NCBI GenBank assembly: GCA_964437335.1 | Contig: CAYTGL010000004.1 | Location: forward strand, 67,336 to 131,335 | Direction of reading: 5' to 3' | DNA from: JAITWN01 sp964437335 | GTDB taxonomy: Bacteria; Pseudomonadota; Gammaproteobacteria; SZUA-140 | DNA: 64,000 nt | Part shown: positions 1 through 10,881 of the stretch, one piece after another | Layout: each line of letters begins with the position of its first letter | How positions within the stretch are numbered: position 1 is the stretch's first letter | Translations under genes and position numbers: made by a program | The notes under the pieces: model-generated | The model's input: only the letters and a program-made list of their open reading frames with translations | Databases searched by the model: none | Told to the model about the DNA's origin: nothing

Positions 1-3820
<3,820 letters not shown>

Positions 3821-4138
3821 TTACCGTACCCAGAAATTGTTTACCGCCCCGCTCCCCGGTCCCGACATCCGGAGACAGCGATGCCGCGCGCAGCCGCTCA
3901 ACCTGCCTGCCTTTCGCCGAGGATCATGGAACCTGTGGTCGAAACCGGCGGAGGTCGTGTCCCGTCGGTCTTGCAATGACGCAAGTCGTGGCCGCGCCCC
4001 GCACCCGGCCTGGCGCTCGATACGCAAGTACAAGACGCAAGGGGAAAAATTATACTCGTCCGGGCGCACGCCTTCAATAAAGCCGATACCGGGGCGGCGC
4101 GAGGGGTACTGAATTAGCCTTTGTTTATTATGATGATT
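3821..4138 (-). other. Intergenic region with long gltB leader
   Basis: About 318 bases without a convincing gene. It holds the gltB promoter and a GC-rich leader of about 220 bases between the predicted transcription start and the gltB ATG. Small open frames here overlap the promoter itself or lack ribosome-binding sites, so I do not call them. I see no riboswitch family I can name and no clear terminator for the upstream damX-like gene. Confidence 0.5.
4049..4077 (-). promoter_or_regulatory. Sigma-70 type promoter for gltB
   Basis: On the minus strand the sequence reads TTGAAG, 17 bases, TATAAT. The -10 is a perfect match and the -35 is four of six. It lies downstream of the damX-like stop codon and points at gltB, giving a predicted start near 4042 and a leader of about 220 bases. 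Seen in sequence; activity is inferred. Confidence 0.65.
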
Positions 4139-5653
4139 TCATCGGGCATCCGGATGAGGGCCAGCCCTCCCGATCGCCGTCTGGACGTCGCTCAGTGTCC
4201 GTATCCAGGGTTGAACGCCCTGAATCGCAGTGACCGGCGGCCGCTGACCGGCTTGTCCGGCCGCCTGGCGAGTCGGAAAGACGCCGAAGACAACGGCGAA
4301 CAGGGGTCGTTCACCACCGGCGTTCTGAAACAACGCGGCCTCCTGCTCGAGCGCATGCTGCGCGATGAACGCGCGCGCGCGTTCCTCGCTACTCGCGAAC
4401 AGTTGCAGTGTGAAATGCTCCGGAGACTGGGCCAGCAGCCAGGCAGCATCACGCGGCCCCGACGCTGGCTCGAATGCTGGTTCCGGTTTCTGCACCGGCG
4501 TTTCAGCCGGCTCGGGCGCACTCGACACCACTGCCGGTTGTGCATCGACTTCGACAATCGGGGGCTCGACTTCCGGCGCGGCTTCGAAGCCGGCACCGGA
4601 TTCCGCTATCGACGGCGGTGCTTGCGGTTCCGCGGGCGCGACGATGACCGGAGCCTGATCGATCGCGGACAGGCGCGGTTCTGTCGGTGGAACGATCGCA
4701 TCGACGGCGACCGGCACCGGATCGATGAGCATGTACTGCTTTATAGTATCCTGGTAAAACAGCGCGACGATGACCAGCGAGAGCGCCAGCGCAGTGATGC
4801 CATAGCGCAGCAGGGTACGGCGCACCAGCCCGCGCGGCGCCAGCACCTCTGAATTCGCCGGCAGTTGGGTTTCGTTGCGCAGCACCCCGCGGGCAAATTC
4901 GTTAATGCGCCCAGGCAGACCGCGTGATGCGACATGAATGAATTTTATCACCGCCGGCGTGAACGGGCCGTCGGGTTGGCGTCCGGCGACGCGCATGCGA
5001 TGGCGGATATATTCGACCGTGGCTTCCTCGCCGAGCGGCGGCAGATCAAAAGTGTGGGTGACCCGCTCGCGCAGAGTGACGAGCCCGGGCAACGCGAAGC
5101 GTTCCTCAATCGACGGATCGCCGCCAAGGACCACCCCGAGCAGGATTTCTCCGTCCTCCCGCGGTTCGGTCAGGCGACTGATCATCGTCAGCGCGGCCTG
5201 CGACAGCAGGTGTGCGTCGTCAACAACGGCGATAGGCACCAGCGAGCCGCGCCTCAGCGAATGCAGGCTGTCACGCAAACGACGGATGCGCTCCTCCTCA
5301 TCCGTCTGCGCCGCGGCGTGCAGCGACAATTCCTGGTCGAGACTGTCGAGAATCTCCGCTTGATCGATGTCCGGGGCGCCCTGGATATGACAAATACGCC
5401 AGGTGTCGCTGGCGCGGGCGAGGAACTGGTGCAGCAGCGTAGTCTTGCCGCTGCCCTCCTCGCCGGTGAGCAGCAGCGCGGCACTGTATGGCGCGAGATG
5501 CAGCAGGAGGATCAGCCACTTCTCGCGCACCTTCTCGTGGTACCAGTACTCCTGCCGCCACGAAGCCTCGAATGGATCCTGTTCCGGCCCGGCGTGAGCG
5601 GTGCTGCCCGGCGGGTCCGGAGGTGATGAACCCGGAAAAATCGCGGTCGTCAT
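4139..5653 (-). CDS. DamX-like AAA ATPase with C-terminal SPOR domain
   Basis: A 504-residue inner-membrane protein. Residues 30-260 form an ExeA/GspA-type AAA ATPase with Walker A GEEGSGKT (64-71) and Walker B IAVVDD (141-146). A single membrane segment lies at about 283-300, followed by a Pro/Ala/Glu-rich periplasmic linker. A C-terminal SPOR domain (about 415-490, starting HFTLQLFAS) would bind denuded septal peptidoglycan. The position after aroK-aroB and before gltB matches the Pseudomonas gene of this type and E. coli damX. The start overlaps the WGR gene by 4 bases, implying translational coupling. A role in cell division or septal wall is inferred from SPOR. The E. coli DamX protein lacks such a complete ATPase domain, so I leave the symbol blank. 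Confidence 0.85.
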   Translation of the reverse strand: MTTAIFPGSSPPDPPGSTAHAGPEQDPFEASWRQEYWYHEKVREKWLILLLHLAPYSAALLLTGEEGSGKTTLLHQFLARASDTWRICHIQGAPDIDQAEILDSLDQELSLHAAAQTDEEERIRRLRDSLHSLRRGSLVPIAVVDDAHLLSQAALTMISRLTEPREDGEILLGVVLGGDPSIEERFALPGLVTLRERVTHTFDLPPLGEEATVEYIRHRMRVAGRQPDGPFTPAVIKFIHVASRGLPGRINEFARGVLRNETQLPANSEVLAPRGLVRRTLLRYGITALALSLVIVALFYQDTIKQYMLIDPVPVAVDAIVPPTEPRLSAIDQAPVIVAPAEPQAPPSIAESGAGFEAAPEVEPPIVEVDAQPAVVSSAPEPAETPVQKPEPAFEPASGPRDAAWLLAQSPEHFTLQLFASSEERARAFIAQHALEQEAALFQNAGGERPLFAVVFGVFPTRQAAGQAGQRPPVTAIQGVQPWIRTLSDVQTAIGRAGPHPDAR

Positions 5654-5952
5654 GACGGTCGGCGGTCCCCCTGGACGAATACGACGCGATAACCGCTCTT
5701 CAGCCTGTCATCGCGCACTCGTACCATCGCCTCGAGGGCCGATTCCCAGGTCTCGTGGTGCTCGCGTTTGACCCTGCCCGCAGCCCCCTGCTTGCCCCAT
5801 TCCCGGATCAGGGACCACCCCCCGAGCAGGTCAGGCTGCAATATCAGGTGACAGAAGCCGGGCTGTTTGTCCTGGCCCGGCGCAATCTGCATGTATATAC
5901 GCATGAACGAAACCTGGTCGGCGACGGCGGGAAACCGGTGTCCCGGCCTCAC
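5650..5952 (-). CDS. WGR-domain protein
   Basis: A protein of up to 100 residues consisting almost wholly of a WGR domain: the motif GGWSLIREWGKQG is followed by a conserved helical segment (ESALEAMVRVRDDRLKSGY). WGR domains occur in PARPs and in bacterial MolR/YehF-like proteins and are thought to bind nucleic acid or phosphate groups. Here the domain stands alone. The GTG start at 5952 overlaps the dgt stop codon (GTGA). An ATG 16 codons later (5904) would give just the domain and is an alternative start, though it lacks a visible ribosome-binding site. The 3' end overlaps the damX-like start. Function unknown; its place inside the dgt-damX block suggests co-translation. Confidence 0.8.
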   Translation of the reverse strand: MRPGHRFPAVADQVSFMRIYMQIAPGQDKQPGFCHLILQPDLLGGWSLIREWGKQGAAGRVKREHHETWESALEAMVRVRDDRLKSGYRVVFVQGDRRPS

Positions 5953-7124
5953 GTGAGTACGGACGGATTGAACAGCTTCTCGTATTCTCCGATCGCATAA
6001 CGGTCGGTCATGCCCGCGATGTAGTCTGCCACCACCCGCGCCCGGCCCGCAACACCTCGCTCCTGTTCCGCGACTCGCGCCTTGTGCTGATACTCTGTCG
6101 GCAGGATGTCGGCATCACCGAGAAACGCAGCGAACAGCGCACTGACGATGCGATCGGCCTTAGTGGTCATGCGCCTGACGCGATAATGACGATAGAGATG
6201 CCCGCGCAGAAAATGCTTGAGCTCGAGATTCCAGTTCGACATTTCTTCGCTGAAGCGTATCAGCGGCTCCTTCAAGGCCCGGACGTCGCCGAGCGATGCA
6301 ACGCCGGCTCCGGCGATCCGGCCACGGCTATGCTCGATCAGATCCGTGACCTGGCGATTGATCATGCGGCGCACGATCTCGTGCTGCATGCGGCGCGGGC
6401 CGATCCCCGGCCAGGCGCGGGCCACCGCATCGTACTGCTCGCGGAACAGCCGGATCTCACACAGGTGTTCAACCGAGATCAGGCCGGCGCGCAGCCCGTC
6501 GTCGACATCATGATTGTTGTAGGCGATCTCGTCCGACAGGTTCGCGAGCTGGGCCTCGAGCGTCGGCTGCTGTTTTTTCGTGAATCGCTCGCCGAGTTCA
6601 CCGAGCTCGGCCGCGTGACGCGGGGAACAGTGCTTCAATATGCCCTCGCGAGTCTCGTAAGTCAGGTTAAGACCGTTGAATTCGGCATAGCGTTCCTCGA
6701 GCTCATCGACGACCCTGAGCGACTGAAGGTTATGCTCGAAACCGCCATATTCCTTCATGCAGCGATTCAGCGAGTCCTGGCCGGCGTGCCCGAACGGTGT
6801 ATGCCCGAGATCGTGCGCCAGCGAGATCGCCTCAGTCAGGTCTTCATTGATTCCGAGCGCGCGGGCGATCGCCCGGCCGATCTGCGCCACTTCTATGGAA
6901 TGCGTGAGCCGGGTGCGAAACATGTCGCCTTCGTGGTTGACGAAGACCTGGGTCTTGTATTCGAGGCGGCGAAATGCGCCGGAGTGCACGATGCGATCGC
7001 GGTCGCGCTGGTATTCGGTCCGATAGCCGGGCGATGGTTCGGGGTGGCGGCGGCCGCGCGAGTTCCGCTCGCTGGCCGCCCACGGCGCCAGACCAGTCTC
7101 AGTTGCGTCCGCGCCGCCGGTCAT
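5949..7124 (-). CDS. dgt: Deoxyguanosinetriphosphate triphosphohydrolase-like protein
   Basis: An HD-superfamily dNTP triphosphohydrolase of 391 residues that would release deoxynucleoside and tripolyphosphate from dNTPs, adjusting the DNA precursor pool. The metal-binding set is visible: His75 in FRTRLTHS, His104-Asp105 in SLAHDLGHTPFGH and Asp198 in NLSDEIAYNNHD. The length and the long RDRIVHSGAFRRLEYKTQVF stretch fit the Dgt type-2 (dGTPase-like) family rather than the longer E. coli Dgt. It starts 5 bases after the aroB stop and overlaps the WGR gene, so it is part of the aroKB transcription unit. Substrate preference cannot be read from the sequence. Confidence 0.92.
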   Translation of the reverse strand: MTGGADATETGLAPWAASERNSRGRRHPEPSPGYRTEYQRDRDRIVHSGAFRRLEYKTQVFVNHEGDMFRTRLTHSIEVAQIGRAIARALGINEDLTEAISLAHDLGHTPFGHAGQDSLNRCMKEYGGFEHNLQSLRVVDELEERYAEFNGLNLTYETREGILKHCSPRHAAELGELGERFTKKQQPTLEAQLANLSDEIAYNNHDVDDGLRAGLISVEHLCEIRLFREQYDAVARAWPGIGPRRMQHEIVRRMINRQVTDLIEHSRGRIAGAGVASLGDVRALKEPLIRFSEEMSNWNLELKHFLRGHLYRHYRVRRMTTKADRIVSALFAAFLGDADILPTEYQHKARVAEQERGVAGRARVVADYIAGMTDRYAIGEYEKLFNPSVLT

Positions 7125-7129
7125 GCCCG

Positions 7130-8221
7130 CTACCCGCCCCGCTCCGTGCAGGCCTCAATTGTCTGTGTCAGGGCATCGAGACCGAAGTTCGCGCTGACGT
7201 GGGCGTCGCCGATACCCCGCAGCAGCACCAGCCGCAGCTTGCCTGCCTGAACCTTCTTGTCGACCGCCATCAGATCGAGATAGCGGCCGGTTTCCAGCTC
7301 CGGGGGCAGACGCACCGGCAAGCCGGCGCGTTCGGTCAGCGCGACGATGCGCTCGAGCTCACCGGCGTCGAGCTCACCAAGCCGCATCGACAGGTCCGCG
7401 GCGGCGCACATGCCCGCGGCGACGGCCTCGCCGTGCAGCCACTTGCCATAGCCGACGCCGGTCTCGATCGCATGGCCGAAGGTATGCCCGAGATTCAGCA
7501 ACGCGCGTATGCCGCCCTCGCGCTCGTCTGCAGCGACGACCTCGGCCTTGTTGCGGCAGGACCGCTCGATGACGTGTATCAGCGCATCGGACCGACGTGC
7601 GAGCACCTCTTCGATATGTGCCTCGAGCCATTCGAAGAACGCCCGGTCACGGATCAGGCCATACTTGATGACCTCGGCGACACCGGCGCGCAGTTCACGG
7701 TCATTCAGTGTCGTCAGGGTGTCGGTGTCGGCGATCACGCAGCGCGGCTGGTGAAACGCCCCGATCATGTTCTTGCCGAGCGGGTGATTGATGCCGGTCT
7801 TGCCGCCAACCGAGGAATCGACCTGGGCGAGCAGCGTCGTCGGTATCTGGATGAACGGCACACCGCGCTGGTAGCACGCGGCAGCGAAACCGGCCATATC
7901 GCCGATGACCCCGCCGCCAAGCGCGGCAAGTGTAACACTGCGGTCGCAGCGCCGACGCAGCAGCGCATCGAAAATAAACGTCAGGGTCTCGATGTTCTTG
8001 TATTGCTCGCCGTCGGGCAGGATCACGTCGTCGCACTGGTATCCGGCGAATGCTTCGCGCACCACGTCGAGATAGAGCGGGGCGACTGTCTCGTTGCTGA
8101 CCAACATGACTTGGCGGGACGCGACATGCGGCGTCAGCAGGTCGGGGCGGGATAGCAAGCCAGGGCCGATATGGATCGGGTAGCTGCGTTCACCAAGATC
8201 GACGGTCAGGGTACGCATCAT
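7130..8221 (-). CDS. aroB: 3-dehydroquinate synthase
   Basis: Second step of the shikimate pathway: converts DAHP to 3-dehydroquinate, NAD- and metal-dependent, cytoplasmic. The 363-residue length is typical. Visible signatures are the NAD-binding loop GGGVIGDMAGFAAACYQRGV, PTTLLAQVDSSVGGKTGIN, the metal-ligand region with EVIKYGLI, and NLGHTFGHAIE. Its ATG overlaps the aroK TGA as ATGA, so the two are translationally coupled. A second ATG directly follows the first. A standard, intact gene. Confidence 0.97.
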   Translation of the reverse strand: MMRTLTVDLGERSYPIHIGPGLLSRPDLLTPHVASRQVMLVSNETVAPLYLDVVREAFAGYQCDDVILPDGEQYKNIETLTFIFDALLRRRCDRSVTLAALGGGVIGDMAGFAAACYQRGVPFIQIPTTLLAQVDSSVGGKTGINHPLGKNMIGAFHQPRCVIADTDTLTTLNDRELRAGVAEVIKYGLIRDRAFFEWLEAHIEEVLARRSDALIHVIERSCRNKAEVVAADEREGGIRALLNLGHTFGHAIETGVGYGKWLHGEAVAAGMCAAADLSMRLGELDAGELERIVALTERAGLPVRLPPELETGRYLDLMAVDKKVQAGKLRLVLLRGIGDAHVSANFGLDALTQTIEACTERGG

Positions 8222-8811
8222 GGTCGTGTATTCCGCGCCTGTAATGCCCGCTTTCCCGGCCCGCGCGCGCGCGCGGAGCGGCTCACGGCCTTGCCTTCGG
8301 CAAGATGCCTCAGAATGAAGTTCACTGTACTGCGGATTCCGCGACGGTCGGTGTCTACGGTGATATCGGCGATTTCGCGGTACAGCGGTTCCCGCTCGGC
8401 AAGCAGCTGTTCGATGCGCGGGCGCGGGTCATCGACCTGCAACAGCGGCCGATGCTGGGATTTCCCGGTACGGGCGAGGATCCTGTCTATCGAGGCCTGC
8501 AGATAGACCACCGAACCATGGCGATCGAGATCGGCCCGGTTGTCACGGTCGAGCACCGCGCCGCCACCGGTCGCAAGCACGATGCCGCGCCGCCGCGTCA
8601 GCTCCTCGATCGCCACCCGCTCGCGACGACGAAAGCCGGCTTCGCCCTCGATATCGAAGATCCACGGGATGTCGGCCCCGCACTTTTCCTCAATGACCTG
8701 GTCGCTGTCGATGAATTCGAGTCCGAGCGAACGTGCGAGATGGCGGCCGATTGTCGTCTTGCCGACGCCCATCGGGCCGATCAGGAAGACATTGGGATTA
8801 GGCTGCTCCAT
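8218..8811 (-). CDS. aroK: Shikimate kinase
   Basis: Phosphorylates shikimate at O3 using ATP. The N-terminal Walker A GPMGVGKTTIGRHLA, the shikimate-binding FIDSDQVIEEKCG, the FRRRE arginine region and the TGGGAVL loop are all present, as is the lid region with RPLLQ. At 197 residues it is longer than the usual ~175; the extra residues form a basic C-terminal tail (SRSARARGPGKRALQ) of unknown use. It is the first gene of aroK-aroB-dgt-WGR-damX and is separated from the pil genes by a strong terminator, unlike a simple pilQ-aroK read-through. Confidence 0.96.
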   Translation of the reverse strand: MEQPNPNVFLIGPMGVGKTTIGRHLARSLGLEFIDSDQVIEEKCGADIPWIFDIEGEAGFRRRERVAIEELTRRRGIVLATGGGAVLDRDNRADLDRHGSVVYLQASIDRILARTGKSQHRPLLQVDDPRPRIEQLLAEREPLYREIADITVDTDRRGIRSTVNFILRHLAEGKAVSRSARARGPGKRALQARNTRP

Positions 8812-8816
8812 TCTCT

Positions 8817-8846
8817 ATGTTAGGCAGAGAAACGCGAGCGGCACAA
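8817..8846 (-). promoter_or_regulatory. aroK: Possible aroK promoter
   Basis: Minus strand: TTGTGC, 18 bases, TAACAT, placed between the upstream terminator and the aroK start. Matches to consensus are only moderate and a start here would leave almost no leader. It is proposed mainly because the terminator at 8866-8909 demands a new promoter in this short gap. Confidence 0.3.
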
Positions 8847-8865
8847 CAGGGAGATGCCTGGAGGC

Positions 8866-8909
8866 GAAAAAAACGGAAATCGGGACAACCCGCAAGGAGT
8901 TGTCCCGAT
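8866..8909 (-). terminator. Rho-independent terminator ending the pil operon
   Basis: Perfect 11-base inverted repeat (ATCGGGACAAC at 8879-8889 and its complement at 8899-8909) with a 9-base loop. On the minus strand it is followed, after five bases, by a run of seven T. It sits 15 bases beyond the stop codon of the Ig-repeat lipoprotein and before aroK. Confidence 0.88.
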
Positions 8910-8924
8910 CATATTGCTACGGTC

Positions 8925-10859
8925 TCAGGGCAGGGGACGAGGGCAAACGTTTTCGCCGAAGGGGCTTATATAGCCGGGCGGTAACGTATTCTGGTTCGAC
9001 ACATCCGAAGCGGCGACCGACAGCCAGAAACGCTCGCTGTCCCTGGATTCGGTGCCATCTACAGAAGTCGTGGCGGTCAGACTCACGCGCACCCAATTCG
9101 CGAACTGGCGCGGATAGGTCACAGTGAATTCGAATGTGCCATCGGCGCCGGTCGTTACAGTTCCAGGCACGGACGCGGTGTTTCCGGGCGTCAATTGTCC
9201 ATCGCTATTGTCGTCCTCGCCATTGTCCAGTATCCCGTTCATGTTCAGATCTTCATTCGGACATACGTCGACAGGCGTCGGAACCCAGCCGGAACCCACG
9301 ACGAACACATATCTCCCGGTGGCGTATGCCGGATCATAATCAGGATCCAATGGATCGGAACCGGGGATGGGCGTCGCGGAATCGCTCGGGTTCACCGACA
9401 AGGTTACTTGTACCCCCGCCGCCGCGTTACCACTGGCATCGGTCACGATTACCGTATACGGCATACCATAGGTGGTTGAGGTTGGCGACGTGATCAGATT
9501 GCCGGTGCCCAGGCGCACGAACAATGCGCTCTGAGCGACGGTAAGCAGAACCTCATCATTGATGGACGTGTTCTCATCGACGACCGCGCGAATCTTCACG
9601 CCGTCCTTCGCTGTCGTCGCCGAAGACGGGATATAGGTCGTAGACGCGCGCCCCTGCAGATTCGTAATCGCGGTTGCGTTGGTCAGCGAGCCTCCACTGT
9701 TGTCCTTGATGATCGAAAAACGGATCACCTTGCCGGTGACGAGATTGTTATCTGCATCACGCACCGTCGCCGTGATGGTCGACTGCTGGCCGGATTGCGA
9801 TCCGTTATTCGGTCCGATCGTTATCGGGCTCGCCTGCAGATTAAGGCTGTGCGGTTCCGTTGCGATGAAATTCACCGAACGGCTGGTCGACGGCCCGTCA
9901 GGAACGAATGCGGTCAGCGTTGCCGGACCGGCATTGTTCGAAGAGAGTCTGAGCGTGGCAGTTCCGGCGCCGTTCGTGACTGCCGAAGTCGCCGGCGTCG
10001 CGCAGCCGACGTCGGAATACAGCGTCCCGCGAGTCGTTGAAAAGCTGACTGAGGCGCCACTGACAGCAACACCGCCCTGCTGCCAATTGACCAGGATCGC
10101 GATACATTGACTGATCTCGATATTCGCGCCTGATGCCGGCGCCAGCAGTTGGAACTGGTCGCCCGAAATTACCAGGCTGTGGCTGGCACTGGCCCCATCG
10201 GCCGTCGCGTTAATGGTGTCGGCTCCGGGATTATTGCCAGCGACGGTGACCTGGACCTGTCCGGAAGAATTCGTCGTCAGCGTAGACGCGCTCAGCGGAT
10301 TGCCCAGCGCGGAGACGACGTTAACGGTACGGTTGGAGATCGGGTTACCGGAAGAATCAGTCAGTGAAATCGTCAGCGTCGTCGAGTTGCCGATCGTCGC
10401 CGAGGTCTCGCCGCTGATCGACAGGCTGGTGCCGGCCACATTGACGGTGACACTCTCGGAGATTCCACCGCTGTTCGCAGCGACGGTGATTGCCCGGTTC
10501 GTGTAATCGCCGCCCGCTGACAGTTGCGCGACGACTTGGCCGGCGGCGTTTGTCAGCGGCTGGGGTGATGGCAGCTCGAGCGCGCCGCTGCTCGCGGAGA
10601 AGGCTACCGGCACGTTCGGCAGCAGGGTGTTGTTGCCGTCTTTGACGATCGCGGTGATCGTCGCCGATGCGCCGGCGCCGGAGCCGACCTGCGGCGAACT
10701 CGTGAGCAGCGTAATCGATGCCACCGACGACGTCCCGGCGGGGTCGTTGCCGCTGCCCGGTCCGAAGAATCCGTCCTCGCTGTTGCAGGCGACAAGCAAC
10801 AAGCCCATCACCAGTATTACAAGCGCTGCCAGGATTGTTTTCATATCGTTTCTTGTCAT
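8925..10859 (-). CDS. Lipoprotein with tandem bacterial Ig-like (Big_1) repeats
   Basis: A 644-residue secreted protein with an N-terminal lipoprotein signal (hydrophobic stretch ending LLLVAC, cysteine at residue 25). At least four to five Ig-like domains of the invasin/intimin Big_1 type follow; the repeated hallmarks are TITAxVxDxxNxxLxNxxVxFS and TNxxGxAxxxLS. Near the C terminus an Asp/Asn-rich loop (DLNMNGILDNGEDDNSDG) looks like a calcium-binding EF-hand or dockerin-like loop. It starts 22 bases after the pilQ stop and is closed by the terminator, so it belongs to the pil transcript. Role unknown; an outer-membrane adhesin or pilus-associated surface factor is an inference from position and domains. 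An internal ATG (10844) is an alternative start. Confidence 0.85.
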   Translation of the reverse strand: MTRNDMKTILAALVILVMGLLLVACNSEDGFFGPGSGNDPAGTSSVASITLLTSSPQVGSGAGASATITAIVKDGNNTLLPNVPVAFSASSGALELPSPQPLTNAAGQVVAQLSAGGDYTNRAITVAANSGGISESVTVNVAGTSLSISGETSATIGNSTTLTISLTDSSGNPISNRTVNVVSALGNPLSASTLTTNSSGQVQVTVAGNNPGADTINATADGASASHSLVISGDQFQLLAPASGANIEISQCIAILVNWQQGGVAVSGASVSFSTTRGTLYSDVGCATPATSAVTNGAGTATLRLSSNNAGPATLTAFVPDGPSTSRSVNFIATEPHSLNLQASPITIGPNNGSQSGQQSTITATVRDADNNLVTGKVIRFSIIKDNSGGSLTNATAITNLQGRASTTYIPSSATTAKDGVKIRAVVDENTSINDEVLLTVAQSALFVRLGTGNLITSPTSTTYGMPYTVIVTDASGNAAAGVQVTLSVNPSDSATPIPGSDPLDPDYDPAYATGRYVFVVGSGWVPTPVDVCPNEDLNMNGILDNGEDDNSDGQLTPGNTASVPGTVTTGADGTFEFTVTYPRQFANWVRVSLTATTSVDGTESRDSERFWLSVAASDVSNQNTLPPGYISPFGENVCPRPLP

Positions 10860-10881
10860 GGCCTTTGTCCCGTATCCAGAA

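Noticed and set aside
3821..4069. 82-codon open frame in the gltB leader as a possible leader peptide
   Set aside because: Its start would lie within the promoter itself, upstream of the predicted transcription start, and there is no ribosome-binding site.
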